DNA from: an uncultured Clostridia bacterium
GTDB lineage: Bacteria; Bacillota; Clostridia; TANB77; CAG-508
Assembly: GCA_947632035.1 (NCBI GenBank)
Contig: CANRNR010000001.1
Location: 62,001-126,000, forward strand
Length of the DNA: 64,000 nucleotides
Direction of reading: 5' to 3'
Part shown: positions 54,632 to 63,819 of the stretch, piece after piece
How the letters are laid out: each line of letters starts with the position of its first letter
How positions within the stretch are numbered: the stretch's first letter is position 1
Notes under the pieces: model-generated
Databases searched by the model: none
Told to the model about the DNA's origin: nothing
The model's input: the letters and a program-made list of their open reading frames with translations, nothing else
Program-made: the position numbers and the translations under genes

Positions 54632-55564
54632 TTAATATGGATATTTTATATCTGCTGCCTGTGTTTTTGTATAACCACTTACATTTGTTACTGTTATCGA
54701 AACTGTGTTTAATCCTTCTCTTAACGTTAATTCATTAGTTTTTACTTCTTTTTGATTTATATTATCAATAGATAATATTTCACCATTTAAATTTATTGAA
54801 ATGCTTGATACTCCATCTTCATCTGTAACATTTACATAGAATTTTCCATCTTTTAATAATTGAACTTGTATAGTTGGCTCTGATGTTGTTGCAATAATTT
54901 CTCTTTCTATTTGCTCTATATTTCCGTTTGTATCTTCTGCTTTAATAGTAATTTTTCTGGTTCCAGGTACTAGTTCTATATTATGCTCATATACAGCTGG
55001 ATTACCCTCTATATTTACTATAACTGGTTCTTCACCCTCCCATTGATAGGTAAGTGTTTTTAATGCTACATTATCTTTAGCAGTTATAGTCATATTTCTA
55101 TTACCATTTACTGTATTAGTTTCTAGTTCTGGTTTCTTTATATCTACGCCATTTAATTTATATTGTTTTGCATAGTTTGATTGTTTTCCATTAATATCTT
55201 CAACCATTATATATAATGTACTGTCATAGCCTAAAAGAGTAATGGTTTCATTAGCAGTAGTTGAACTTATAGGTATTACTGTTTCTTCTCCATTATCCCA
55301 ACGATATACAATTTTAGATATAAGTACATTATGTTCAACATCGATAATTGCTTTATCATTTTGTCTGCCTATTGTTACTTTTGGTGCATTTTTTGGATTT
55401 TGAAGACTACTATTTTCATATATTGCATAAGATCCTTCCCCTATTAAAATAATACCAAAAATTATAATAATAACAGCAAAAAATCTAACAATTGGTTTTA
55501 TTGCTATTGGTCCACTTGATTTTCTTTTATTTTTATTATTTTCTGTGGCAAGAATTTGGTTCAT
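54632..55564 (-). CDS. Membrane-anchored protein with Ig-like domains
   Basis: The 310-residue protein has a cytoplasmic start, one transmembrane helix (about 28-50) and three extracytoplasmic Ig-like modules of 75-90 residues. Their repeating pattern is NRNMTITAKDNVALKTLTY, IQVQLLKDGKFYVNVTDEDG and a terminal module with LREGLNTVSITVTN. Such domains are common in cell-surface proteins binding carbohydrates or other surface components. It lies 36 bp upstream of the GGDEF gene on the same strand, so they may be co-transcribed. Confidence 0.75.
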   Translation of the reverse strand: MNQILATENNKNKRKSSGPIAIKPIVRFFAVIIIIFGIILIGEGSYAIYENSSLQNPKNAPKVTIGRQNDKAIIDVEHNVLISKIVYRWDNGEETVIPISSTTANETITLLGYDSTLYIMVEDINGKQSNYAKQYKLNGVDIKKPELETNTVNGNRNMTITAKDNVALKTLTYQWEGEEPVIVNIEGNPAVYEHNIELVPGTRKITIKAEDTNGNIEQIEREIIATTSEPTIQVQLLKDGKFYVNVTDEDGVSSISINLNGEILSIDNINQKEVKTNELTLREGLNTVSITVTNVSGYTKTQAADIKYPY

Positions 55565-55730
55565 TTAATTTTTCCTTTCTTCTCATAAGTATAACTGTTA
55601 TAAGAATTATAGCATAACCATTTTTTAAAGTAAACAATTAAGTTTAAGTTTTATTATTATTTTTACTTAAGTTTGTCTACTTTAACTTTTCCTTATTTTT
55701 TTACTGTAATTTTTTTCTTTTTTATTGTAC

Positions 55731-57848
55731 TTATTTTGAATTTTTTCCTGTACCTTTGGTTGTAGTTTTTGTTGAAGTTTTTCTTGAAGTTTTTGTTGTA
55801 GTTTTTGTTGAAGTTTTTCTTCTGGCTTTTCTTCTAGTAGTTCTTTTTGGTTTCTCTCCTGGTACCCACTTTTCACCCTTTTTAGGAGCATCCCATGAAA
55901 TATATTCACAAGATTTTGGGTTGTTTTCGCAAATGTAATATTTTTTTCCTCTTTTGCTTTTTCGTACTTGTACTTTTCCACCACAAACTGGACATGGTAC
56001 ACTAATTGTTTCCACAATTGGTTTTGTATTTTTGCACTCTGGATATCCAGGGCATGCCAAAAATTTACCATATCTACCATATTTTATTACCATCATTCTT
56101 CCACATTTTTCACATGGTACATCTGATACTTCTTCTACTAATTGTACATGTTCTAGTTCTTTTTCTACTTTTTCTACTTGCTTTTCAAATGGTCCATAGA
56201 ACTCACGAATTACTTGTTTCCAAGGTTCTTTTCCTTCTGCTATCTCATCAAACTCTTTTTCAATTTTAGCTGTAAATTCTACATTTATTACATCCTTAAA
56301 GTTTTCAACTAGTAATTGATTTACAACCTTTCCTAAATCTGTTGGTACTAATTGCTTTTGCTCTTTTTGAATGTATCTTCGTTCTAAAATTGTTGTAATA
56401 GTTGGTGAATAAGTACTTGGTCTTCCTATTTCTTTTTCTTCTAATGCTTTTACTAAACTTGCTTCTGTGTATCTAGCTGGTGGTTCTGTAAAGCTTTGTT
56501 TTGGCTCTAATTTTTGCTTCTTTACTTCTTCTCCAACTTCTAATTCTGGAATTGAAACATCGTCTTCTTCTTTTTCATTTTCTAATGTTTCTACATATAA
56601 AGTCATAAAGCCCTTAAATTTTAGTGTTTGCCCATTTGCTTTAAATAAATAATCATTTACATTTATATCTAATGATACTGTATCATATACTGCTTGTGAC
56701 ATTTGGCTTGCAATAAATCTGTTATATATTAAACGATATAACTTATATTGTTCTGGTGATAAATACCCCTTTATATCTTCTGGGTCTAAATCTATATATG
56801 TTGGTCTTATTGCTTCATGCGCATCTTGTGCATTTTGGTTTGTTCTATAATAACGGTTCTCATAGTAACTTTTACCATATTTTTCAGTAATTTGCTTTTT
56901 GGCAGCACTTCTTGCTTCTTCTGATATTCTAGTAGAGTCTGTTCTCATGTAAGTAATTAAACCTACTGTTCCTCTTTCTCCTACATGCACGCCTTCATAT
57001 AAGCCTTGTGCAACTGACATAGTTCTTTTTAAAGTAAATCCTAATTTTCTAGATGCTTCTTGTTGCATTGTACTTGTTGTAAATGGTGGCGCTGGCGTTC
57101 TTTTCTTTTCACCCTTTTTAAGGTTTGTTACAATATATTTTCCGTTTTCGATTTGCTTTAAAATTTCATTTACTTCATTTTCTTTATGAAGTTCTTGTTT
57201 TTTACCATTTTTTCCATAGAATGTTGCTGAAAATTCTTTTTTAGTTTTCTTGTCTTGAAGTTTAGCATCTATGTTCCAATATTCTTCTGGAATAAATTTT
57301 TCTATTTCTTCTTCTCTATCTACAATTAGTTTTACAGCTACTGACTGCACTCTTCCTGCAGATAGACCCCTTTTTACTTTTTTCCAAAGTACTGGGCTCA
57401 TTTTATAACCCACTATTCTATCTAATACACGCCTTGCTTGTTGTGCATCTGTTAAATTCATATCTATTTTTCTTGGTTTTTGAATTGAATTTTTTACTGT
57501 TTCTTTAGTTATTTCATTGAATGTAACTCTACAATTACTATCTTCTGGAATTTCTAATATATGTGCTAAGTGCCATGCAATAGCTTCACCTTCACGATCA
57601 GGGTCGGTTGCTAGGTATACATTTTTAGCTTCTTTTGCTTCTTTTTTTAAATTTTTTATTAAATCTCCTTTTCCACGAATATTAATATATTCTGGTTCAA
57701 AGTCCTCTTCTATTTTAATTCCCATTTTAGATTTTGGTAAGTCGCGAATGTGTCCCATAGATGCCATTACTTTTGTATTCCCACCTAAGAATTTTTTTAT
57801 AGTGTTTGCCTTAGCTGGTGACTCAACAATAATTAACTTATCTGTCAT
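55731..57848 (-). CDS. topA: DNA topoisomerase I
   Basis: The 705-residue type IA topoisomerase starts at 57848 (TDKLIIVESPAKANTIKKFLG). It has a Toprim domain with DPDREGEAIAWHL, the active-site Tyr in GLITYMRTDSTRIS, two C-terminal zinc fingers (CEKCGRMM...CPGYPEC and CPVCGGK...C), and a low-complexity Lys/Thr/Arg tail of about 45 residues. It relaxes negative supercoils. Its ribosome binding site is weak; AAAGGAG occurs only about 95 nt upstream, ahead of an eight-codon frame. Confidence 0.95.
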   Translation of the reverse strand: MTDKLIIVESPAKANTIKKFLGGNTKVMASMGHIRDLPKSKMGIKIEEDFEPEYINIRGKGDLIKNLKKEAKEAKNVYLATDPDREGEAIAWHLAHILEIPEDSNCRVTFNEITKETVKNSIQKPRKIDMNLTDAQQARRVLDRIVGYKMSPVLWKKVKRGLSAGRVQSVAVKLIVDREEEIEKFIPEEYWNIDAKLQDKKTKKEFSATFYGKNGKKQELHKENEVNEILKQIENGKYIVTNLKKGEKKRTPAPPFTTSTMQQEASRKLGFTLKRTMSVAQGLYEGVHVGERGTVGLITYMRTDSTRISEEARSAAKKQITEKYGKSYYENRYYRTNQNAQDAHEAIRPTYIDLDPEDIKGYLSPEQYKLYRLIYNRFIASQMSQAVYDTVSLDINVNDYLFKANGQTLKFKGFMTLYVETLENEKEEDDVSIPELEVGEEVKKQKLEPKQSFTEPPARYTEASLVKALEEKEIGRPSTYSPTITTILERRYIQKEQKQLVPTDLGKVVNQLLVENFKDVINVEFTAKIEKEFDEIAEGKEPWKQVIREFYGPFEKQVEKVEKELEHVQLVEEVSDVPCEKCGRMMVIKYGRYGKFLACPGYPECKNTKPIVETISVPCPVCGGKVQVRKSKRGKKYYICENNPKSCEYISWDAPKKGEKWVPGEKPKRTTRRKARRKTSTKTTTKTSRKTSTKTTTKGTGKNSK

Positions 57849-58247
57849 AATTCTTTTATATAATGCAATTCTAAAACACACCCAAATTAAACTACAAATT
57901 AAAATTATAATTCAATTAGGTTTAATTGCACTATACTCTCCTTTCTAAGTTTAGACTATATAGTATAATAGCTTAATTTTATTTATTTTGCAAGTTTTTT
58001 TTTATTTTTATTTTCGACTAATTCATAATATTAGTTTTATAATACAAATTATATTTAACTTTTTTATTCATAATATGAAAATAAGAACATTTTCTTTTTA
58101 GTATATACTACCGAAAAGTAAATGTTCCTTCATCACTTATTGTGAATTTAAAATTTTTAACTACTATTTTTAACTTTTATGAACTTTAATTTTTTATATT
58201 TTTCATTTTGTATTTTATTTTTGTACAATATACTTTAGTATATATTT
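57849..58247 (-). other. Gene-free interval upstream of topA
   Basis: I see no protein gene here. On the minus strand it contains AAAGGAG followed by a GTG-started eight-codon frame (complement of about 57912-57938). There is extensive potential pairing between TGCAATTAAAC and GTTTAATT / AATTGCA just ahead of topA, which could be a leader structure. An imperfect hairpin with AAGAACATTT / AAATGTTCCTT (about 58085-58131) may terminate the upstream gene. Confidence 0.45.
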
Positions 58248-58547
58248 CTACTCTATATCTTCTAACACATATTTTAAGTCAACTGGTGTTACTTTATTTT
58301 GTAGTAACATTTCTAACAAACTTTCAACTTCATCTTTTTGCTTACATATATTATTAATTTCTTGTTTTTCTTGATTAAATTCATTATTAACAATTTCTGT
58401 TTTTATAACTCCTACACCATATATTTTGTCATTGTCGTTTTTAGCTTTTGTTTTGTAATACTTTAAATTAATAATCCTATCTTCCTCATAATCTTTCGTT
58501 TCTTTCTGAATAGTAGTTTCACCATAAATTTTGTTAAAGCTAAACAT
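58248..58547 (-). CDS. Small conserved hypothetical protein (DUF6514-like)
   Basis: The 99-residue protein is charged, with no membrane segment. The pattern KIYGVGVIKTEI, then INNICKQKDEVESLLEMLLQNKVTPVDLKYVLED, recalls a small family widespread in Clostridia (provisionally DUF6514). The function is unknown. GGGGAATATT precedes the ATG. It lies 74 bp after murG on the same strand. Confidence 0.6.
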   Translation of the reverse strand: MFSFNKIYGETTIQKETKDYEEDRIINLKYYKTKAKNDNDKIYGVGVIKTEIVNNEFNQEKQEINNICKQKDEVESLLEMLLQNKVTPVDLKYVLEDIE

Positions 58548-58621
58548 AATATTCCCCTTTCTTCATAAGTGCAAGTTTCATATTACCATATTTTTCCTAA
58601 AAAAGCAAGCACTTTCGTGCG

Positions 58622-59737
58622 TCAAATTTCGACTTTTATTTCATTATAAATTTTTTCTTCGACATCTTTTATTGAAACTTTAAGAGCATTTTCTCCCATT
58701 TTGTTTAGCTTTTCTCTATCTTTTACCATATTTTGAATCTCATCATTTAAAACATTAGAAGTTAAATTTTTATCTAAAATAATTTTTGCAGAGCCTACTT
58801 TTTCTAATACTCTTGCATTATATTCTTGATGATTTTCTGTTGCAAAAGGAAATGGTATAAATATTGCAGGTTTTCCAACATTTGCAATTTCTGTAATTGT
58901 CATTGCACCGCTTCTGCAAACCACTAAATCTACTATGTTCATCATTTCTTCCATGTTATAAATATATGGCATGATTTTTACATTTGGAATTTTATCTATT
59001 TCCAAATTATGCTTTTCTTTTAAATTATTTTTTATTTCTTCATATTGTGCTGGTCCTGCTGCCCACATAATTTGATAATTTTCATTTTTCTTATTTGCTA
59101 TTATCTCTATTAAGCTATTGTTTATGCTTTGTGCCCCTTGGCTCCCTCCAAAAAATAGTACTATTGGTTTTTGGTCATTTAATCCATTTTCATTTAGAAT
59201 TTCTTGTTTTTTCTCTTTTGAAATATTTATTTTTTTTACTTTTGTTGGTGTCCCTGTTACAACTATTTTCTTAGCTTTTGGAAGCCTTGCTTTTGCATCT
59301 TCAAAGCCTAATAATATTTTATCTGCTTTTTTTGAAAGAAGTTTAATCGCAACTCCTGGAAAAGCATTGCTTTCATGTAATACAACTGGCACTTTTTTCT
59401 TTTTAGCTGAAAGCCCAACTGGTACACAAATATATCCACCTGTTCCTAATATAACATCTGGTTTAAATTCTTCTATAATTTTCTTTGCTTCTTTAATTGA
59501 GCGAAATGTTTTATAAATTTTCTTTATATTATCTAATGAAATTGAACGGTCAAATCCATAAGCATTTATTGTTTTTAAAGTATAACCTGCTCTTGGAACT
59601 AAGTCATTTTCTAATCCTCTATCTGTTCCAATAAAGATTATTTCTGAATCTGGCTCTTTTTCTTTTATTTTATTTGCAATTGCAATACCTGGGTTTATAT
59701 GTCCACCTGTTCCAGCTGCTGCAACAATTACTCGCAT
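58622..59737 (-). CDS. murG: UDP-N-acetylglucosamine:lipid I transferase MurG
   Basis: The 371-residue GT28 enzyme has the N-terminal G-loop AGTGGHINPGIAIA, GTGGYICVPVGLSAK, the second G-loop FFGGSQGAQSINN, CRSGAMTITEI and PFPFATENHQEYNA. It adds GlcNAc to lipid I to make lipid II. It is downstream of ftsW, with a hairpin terminator or attenuator in the 139-bp gap. Confidence 0.96.
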   Translation of the reverse strand: MRVIVAAAGTGGHINPGIAIANKIKEKEPDSEIIFIGTDRGLENDLVPRAGYTLKTINAYGFDRSISLDNIKKIYKTFRSIKEAKKIIEEFKPDVILGTGGYICVPVGLSAKKKKVPVVLHESNAFPGVAIKLLSKKADKILLGFEDAKARLPKAKKIVVTGTPTKVKKINISKEKKQEILNENGLNDQKPIVLFFGGSQGAQSINNSLIEIIANKKNENYQIMWAAGPAQYEEIKNNLKEKHNLEIDKIPNVKIMPYIYNMEEMMNIVDLVVCRSGAMTITEIANVGKPAIFIPFPFATENHQEYNARVLEKVGSAKIILDKNLTSNVLNDEIQNMVKDREKLNKMGENALKVSIKDVEEKIYNEIKVEI

Positions 59738-59785
59738 TGCATTTCCTCCCTCTTCTTATTAATTAATATTCATATTTTATTAATT

Positions 59786-59840
59786 AAAAAACAGTATAGC
59801 TCTATAGCATTATGCTGCGTTTAAAACTATGCTGTTTTTT
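59786..59840 (-). terminator. Hairpin between ftsW and murG (terminator or attenuator)
   Basis: AAAAAACAGTATAG pairs with CTATGCTGTTTTTT (one G-U). The loop contains a further small hairpin TATAGC/GCATTATG. It lies inside the dcw cluster, so it may only partly terminate. Confidence 0.7.
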
Positions 59841-59876
59841 AGTATTAAAACTTTAACTATTCTCTTTGCTTGTAAT

Positions 59877-61029
59877 TTACACTTTGTTTCCTGCCCTTGA
59901 TATGTTCAGCAAAATTCCGCATACTTGCTAATAATATAACTAGTGCACTTCCACCATAGCTAAAGAATGGTAATGGTATTCCTGTATTTGGAATAGAAGA
60001 TGTAACAACTCCAATATTTAAAAGAACTTGCAAACCTACTAAACTAATAATTCCTATTGCAAGTAAACTTCCAAATGTATCAGGTGCTTTCATCGCAATT
60101 AAAACTCCTCTCCAAACCAACATTGCAAAAAGCCCCATAATAAATACGCATCCTATAAAACCTAATTCTTCTGCTATAATTGCAAATATAAAGTCATTTT
60201 GTGGTTCTGATATGTATAAATATTTTTGTTTACTTTCACCCAAGCCTACTCCAAAGAAACCACCTGATCCAATAGCATATAAACTTTGTATAACCTGCCA
60301 TCCATCACCTAACTTATCTTGCCATGGGTCTAAAAATGATATAATTCTTCCTATACGGAAACTATCTGAACCTGATGAAATTTTATAAACAAGATAACTT
60401 ACAAGTGCTCCAGCAGCTACCCCTCCTACTGCAATAAAATGTAGCATTCTTGTACCTGCCATAACCATCATAACACATGTAATCATTCCAATAATTAGTG
60501 ATGCACTTAAGTGATTTTGTACTAAATATAAAATTCCAATTGGTGCAATTAAAAAAACAAATGGTTTTACGAAGCCCTTCCAAAAATCTTTAAGCTCATC
60601 TTTATGGTCTGATAAATATCCTGCATAGAAAATTATTAATCCTATTTTTGTAAATTCTGATGGTTGAAATTGACCAATTAGTGGTATATATACCCATCTT
60701 CTTGCACCATTTGCTGAAATTCCTAATCCCGGAATTAAAACAAATAGTAGTATTACACATGAAATTATATAAATTCCCCAATAGTATTTTTTATAAAAAC
60801 GATAGTCTATTTTTGAAAGGAAAAACATAGCAATAATTCCTATTATACAAAAAAATAATTGTCTACTCGCATAAGTATATGTTTTTCCTGTTTCTGCTAG
60901 TGCAGATGGTGCAGAAGCTGAAAGTACCATTACAACACCTAATGCTAACAAGATAAATACTATTATGCAGAGTACATAATCAAATTGCTTATTTACAAAA
61001 TTTGAGAACTTTTTTGTTTTCTTTTGCAT
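59877..61029 (-). CDS. ftsW: Cell-division SEDS glycosyltransferase FtsW/SpoVE, with a +1 frameshift at CGG near the end
   Basis: The start at 61029 has AAGGAGG 7 nt upstream. It is a ten-helix SEDS protein with ANGARRWVYIPLIGQFQPSEF, FIFAIIAEELGFIG and NTGIPLPFFSYGGSA. The zero frame continues from LLASM through CGG (complement of 59917-59919) to an odd tail, RNFAEHIKGRK, ending at 59857. Omitting the C gives MGILLNISRAGNKV and a stop at 59877-59879. MGILLNIS is the standard SEDS C-terminus, and the rodA product in this window also ends with ILLNIS. It polymerises septal or cortex peptidoglycan with a class B PBP. Confidence 0.9.
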
Positions 61030-61042
61030 TAGCATCCTCCTT

Positions 61043-62038
61043 CTATATTAGCATTAGCCCTATCATGCAACATACTAATGTAATAACACTAAAAACTGAT
61101 ACTATTTTATTTTCGTTCCAACCACATAACTCAAAATGGTGATGTATTGGTGTCATTTTAAATATTCTTTTTCCTGTTTTCTTAAAATGTCTTACTTGTA
61201 GCATAACTGATAGTGTTTCAATTACTGGAACAAGTGCAATTATTATAAGAAGTAATGGCATTTTTAAATAAAGTGCTATACTTGCAATAGCTCCACCTAA
61301 TAATAGCGAACCTGTATCTCCCATCATTACTTTCGCAGGATGAAGGTTAAATATTAAAAATCCTAAGCAAGTTCCTATTAAAATACTTCCAAATACAGTA
61401 ATTTCTTTTACTCCAAATATTATTGATATTACTGTTAGACAAGTAAGAATTATTGTTGTAACACTTGTTGAAAGTCCATCAATTCCATCTGTTAGGTTTA
61501 TTGCATTTGTCGTTGCAAGCATCACTAAAACTGCAAATGGTATATAAAGCCAAAATGGAAGAGTTAAAGTGTTACCCAAAAATGGTATATAAATATCTGT
61601 TGATATGTGTAAAAATTGTGTTAAACCTATGACAAACCCTACAGATACTATAAGTAATCCTATCATTTTATACATTGGCTTTAATCCTTCTGTATTTTTG
61701 CCAATTAATTTTTTTAAATCATCTATTAATCCGATTATTCCAAATCCTATTGTTGATGCAATAAATGGTATCATATTAGTAGCAATTTGCCTTTCTTCTG
61801 GTGCTTCAGATTTTCCATAATCTAAACACATAAATACACTAACTACTAAGATTGTTATAATCATTATAATACCACCCATTGTAGGTGTTCCTTGTTTTTT
61901 CAAATGTGACTGTGGGCCTTCCTGCCTTTCCAATTGCCCTACTCTTAATCTTTTTAAAATTGGAATTACTATTATTGCAGTAACAAAACATACTGCTAAT
62001 GAAAGTAAAATAAGTTTTGTTTGAAATTCTAATTCCAT
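61043..62038 (-). CDS. mraY: Phospho-N-acetylmuramoyl-pentapeptide transferase MraY
   Basis: The start at 62038 has GGAGGAAGTA directly upstream, giving 331 residues. It is a polytopic membrane enzyme with QEGPQSHLKKQGTPTMGGI, the Asp pair in GLIDDLKKL, NLTDGIDGLSTSV, MGDTGSLLLGG and HHHFELCGWNENKIV. It makes lipid I from UDP-MurNAc-pentapeptide. It precedes ftsW by 13 bp. murF and murD, often neighbours in dcw clusters, are not adjacent. Confidence 0.96.
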   Translation of the reverse strand: MELEFQTKLILLSLAVCFVTAIIVIPILKRLRVGQLERQEGPQSHLKKQGTPTMGGIIMIITILVVSVFMCLDYGKSEAPEERQIATNMIPFIASTIGFGIIGLIDDLKKLIGKNTEGLKPMYKMIGLLIVSVGFVIGLTQFLHISTDIYIPFLGNTLTLPFWLYIPFAVLVMLATTNAINLTDGIDGLSTSVTTIILTCLTVISIIFGVKEITVFGSILIGTCLGFLIFNLHPAKVMMGDTGSLLLGGAIASIALYLKMPLLLIIIALVPVIETLSVMLQVRHFKKTGKRIFKMTPIHHHFELCGWNENKIVSVFSVITLVCCMIGLMLI

Positions 62039-62078
62039 TACTTCCTCCTTCGTTATCACTTTTTATTAATTATTATCT

Positions 62079-62244
62079 GTAAAATATAGTAACTTTGCGT
62101 GTGCTTGTTGTCGCAACCTTCCTATGTAATAAATTGCTATTAAAATAGCAATTTATTACTAGCAATATGTTGGTTGCTTCAAACGCACTTCGCTTACGCT
62201 TCGTTTGGACGCTACGCGCACTACTTAAAGTTACTATATTTTAC
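62079..62244 (-). repeat. Dispersed structured repeat, copy B, with 18-bp terminal inverted repeats
   Basis: The outer arms at 62079-62096 and 62227-62244 are perfect 18-bp inverted repeats. Inside are a perfect 16-bp hairpin (62126-62141/62144-62159), a stem GCAACC (62113-62118) / GGTTGC (62172-62177), and the CAAACGCACTTCG / CGTTTG block shared with copy A at 32145-32258 (opposite orientation). It fills most of the gap between murE and mraY. It looks like a small non-coding mobile or structured repeat element. Confidence 0.75.
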
Positions 62245-62265
62245 GTTATAATTGTAATTGATAAT

Positions 62266-63744
62266 CTAATTTGCATCAATAATCTCTCTAATAATTTCTC
62301 TTTCATCAAAAGGATATTTTTTTCCATTTATTTCTTGTGTTAATTCATGACCTTTTCCAGCAATTAACACTAAGTCTTTTTTATTTGCCATTTTAATTGC
62401 TTTTTTCATTGCTTCTTTTCTATCTACAATGCATTCATAGCTTCCTTTTGTTTTTTTAGCGCCTTTTTCAATTTGAGAAACTATATCTTCTGGTTTCTCA
62501 CTTCTTGGGTTGTCAGATGTAATAATTGTATGGTCTGCTAAAGTAGTAGCAATTTCGCCCATTAAAGGTCTTTTGCCAGAATCTCTATCTCCTCCACAAC
62601 CAAACACGCAGATTACTTTACCAATCGTATATGTTTTTACAGTTTTTAAAATATTTTCCAAACTTTCTGGTGTATGTGCATAATCTATCATAATTGCCAA
62701 TTCTGCTTTATTGTCTACAAGCTCGCTTCTTCCTGGTACACGGACAGAAAGTAAGGCGTCTATTATGTCTTCTGCACTAACACCAAATCTAGATGCAACA
62801 CTAATTGCTGCTAATGAATTATATACGCTAAATCTTCCAGGTATTCCTGTTTTTACCCTTTGATTTTTATTTCCTAATTTTACTTTAAAATCTACATTTG
62901 AATTTGTTACAGTAATATCTTTTGCAAGCAAACTTGCTGGGTTATCAATTCCATAAGTTTCAAATTTACAATTTGGAGCAAGTGCTGGCAATTTATTTGC
63001 AAAAATATCATCTGAATTTATATAACCATATTTACACATTTTAAATAACTTAACTTTTGAATTAAAGTAATCTTCCATACTTGGATGTTCTTTTGGGCTA
63101 ATATGGTCTTTTGCAAAATTAGTAAACACTCCTATTTCGAACTCACATCCATCTACTCTGCCAAGTTTTAAGCTTTGTGAAGATACCTCCATAACTGCTA
63201 CATCACAGCCTTCATCTACCATTTTCCTTAAAAGCTCTTGTAACTCTAATCCTTCTGGTGTAGTTCTATCATTATCTCCTAAATTTTTATTTCCAATGTA
63301 TGTGCAAATTGTTCCAATAAGCCCTACTTTTAAACCTTCTTTTTCTAGTAAAGATTTAATCATAAATGTAGTAGTAGTTTTGCCCTTCGTTCCAGTTACA
63401 CCAATAAGTCTTAACTTTCTTGAAGGATTTTTATAAAAATTACAAGCACAAATTGAAACTGCATGCCTTGTATCTGGTGCTAAAATAAATATAACATCAT
63501 CTGGCAAATCTTTTACCATTTCTCTTGTTACTTTGTCTGCTTGTGCCATAATTACTTTTGCACCTTTTTTTATTGCGTCTGGTATATATTTGTGTCCATC
63601 TTCAGTAAATCCATCTATTGCAACAAACATATCACCTTCTTTAATTTTTTCAGAATTGTCTACTATGGTTTTAACTTCAGTATTCTCTATTTTTCCTTTT
63701 ATTTTCAAGTCCTCAAGACCTGCTAAAATACTCTTTAATTCCAT
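62266..63744 (-). CDS. murE: UDP-N-acetylmuramyl-tripeptide synthetase MurE
   Basis: The 492-residue Mur ligase has the ATP loop GVTGTKGKTTTTFMI, the central-domain Lys region DRTTPEGLELQ and MEVSSQSLKLGRV. The C-terminal motif TSDNPRSEKPEDI carries DNPR, the signature associated with meso-diaminopimelate addition (Lys-adding enzymes differ). AGGAG precedes the ATG. It lies between the PASTA-PBP gene and mraY. Confidence 0.95.
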   Translation of the reverse strand: MELKSILAGLEDLKIKGKIENTEVKTIVDNSEKIKEGDMFVAIDGFTEDGHKYIPDAIKKGAKVIMAQADKVTREMVKDLPDDVIFILAPDTRHAVSICACNFYKNPSRKLRLIGVTGTKGKTTTTFMIKSLLEKEGLKVGLIGTICTYIGNKNLGDNDRTTPEGLELQELLRKMVDEGCDVAVMEVSSQSLKLGRVDGCEFEIGVFTNFAKDHISPKEHPSMEDYFNSKVKLFKMCKYGYINSDDIFANKLPALAPNCKFETYGIDNPASLLAKDITVTNSNVDFKVKLGNKNQRVKTGIPGRFSVYNSLAAISVASRFGVSAEDIIDALLSVRVPGRSELVDNKAELAIMIDYAHTPESLENILKTVKTYTIGKVICVFGCGGDRDSGKRPLMGEIATTLADHTIITSDNPRSEKPEDIVSQIEKGAKKTKGSYECIVDRKEAMKKAIKMANKKDLVLIAGKGHELTQEINGKKYPFDEREIIREIIDAN

Positions 63745-63819
63745 ATTTTTCTCCTATCTCTCCATTTTCACGAATACATTATATAACAAAAATTATTTTT
63801 TGTATATATATTTTTTATA

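Noticed and set aside
57912..57938. Eight-codon upstream frame (GTG start) before topA
   Set aside because: It has a good AAAGGAG site, but I cannot separate a real regulatory peptide from a displaced Shine-Dalgarno, so it is only mentioned in the interval entry.
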